Of a stretch of 64,000 nt of DNA, positions 63,897 to 64,000 are shown piece after piece (the first letter of the stretch is position 1; each line of letters opens with the position of its first letter). A program made the position numbers and the translations under genes. This DNA is from Escarpia spicata (lineage: Eukaryota > Annelida > Polychaeta > Sabellida > Siboglinidae), in the NCBI GenBank assembly GCA_963995525.1, contig OZ023217.1, forward strand, positions 1,040,019 to 1,104,018, given 5' to 3'. The notes beneath the pieces are model-generated. The model did no database searches. It was given only the letters and a program-made list of their open reading frames with translations, and was not told where the DNA came from.

Positions 63897-64000
63897 TGCT
63901 CGCTCTGTTGTCTACGTGACACACAGTGCAAACGCTAATACTTTGAGACACAAATGTCATTGTTATTCCTATAATAAAAAATCGCCCTTTTTCTCTCCCT
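63897..64000. other. Window end, unannotated
   Basis: Sequence after the last satellite unit; the border at TTGCTCGCTCTG is abrupt. Nothing recognised. Confidence 0.4.

Overview
The window is animal nuclear DNA that has been heavily colonised by repeats. Evidence for this is non-LTR retrotransposons with PHD/esterase and APE-type endonuclease domains, a Tc1/mariner element with a TA target duplication, a hAT remnant with a diverged 8-bp duplication, tRNA-derived SINEs, several long (CA)n tracts, a 938-bp (CT)n tract and candidate spliced exons. The 200-N block at 8811-9010 looks like a scaffolding placeholder. The combination fits a marine invertebrate, possibly a mollusc, but that is inference and no species call can be made from the sequence alone. 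By a rough hand tally about 30% of the window is tandem repeat.

Layout. 0-6 kb: C-rich and TG repeats, then a long decayed CR1-like LINE on + (1559-5995). 6-12.4 kb: a single-exon-like open frame on - (6330-6566), a CA microsatellite, an assembly gap, and two antisense 3' pieces of the same LINE family (9107-9440, 9881-12375). 12.5-14 kb: a 39-bp minisatellite that is open in frames on both strands. 14.4-15.8 kb: a Tc1-type transposon with perfect 38-bp ends and a broken transposase. 16.3-25.1 kb: a tetranucleotide block, then two 535-bp inverted copies (16803-17337 and 24529-25063) flanking about 7.2 kb that holds 32 near-identical 121-bp satellite units, a LINE C-terminal scrap and SINEs. 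25-36 kb: large CA/TG tracts, several minisatellites (26-bp, 26-bp, 44-bp, 25/26-bp) and a candidate signal-peptide exon. 36.7-37.3 kb: a decayed hAT element. 38-42.7 kb: a SINE, a 23-bp minisatellite and plain sequence. 42.7-46.2 kb: an almost continuous 3.5-kb block of 28-bp satellite, (CACT)n and (CT)n, followed by a candidate exon on - with both splice sites. 46.9-48.6 kb: a 54-bp repeat, a perfect 24-bp-arm hairpin, CA/CG-rich DNA and a SINE. 50.8-53.7 kb: a second + strand copy of the CR1-like LINE with the reverse transcriptase core deleted. 54.3-55.5 kb: a 19-bp satellite. 56.7-58.8 kb: a LINE of a different family. 59.6-63.9 kb: a 48/50-bp satellite of about 87 units containing a short dyad.

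No complete host gene is visible. The best host-coding hints are short: 46422-46534 (-), 27756-27903 (+), 16778-16912 (-) and 6330-6566 (-). All the autonomous transposon genes seen carry stops or frameshifts, so no element here looks competent by itself. Most long open frames, including one of 712 codons, are by-products of tandem repeats and are not reported as genes.
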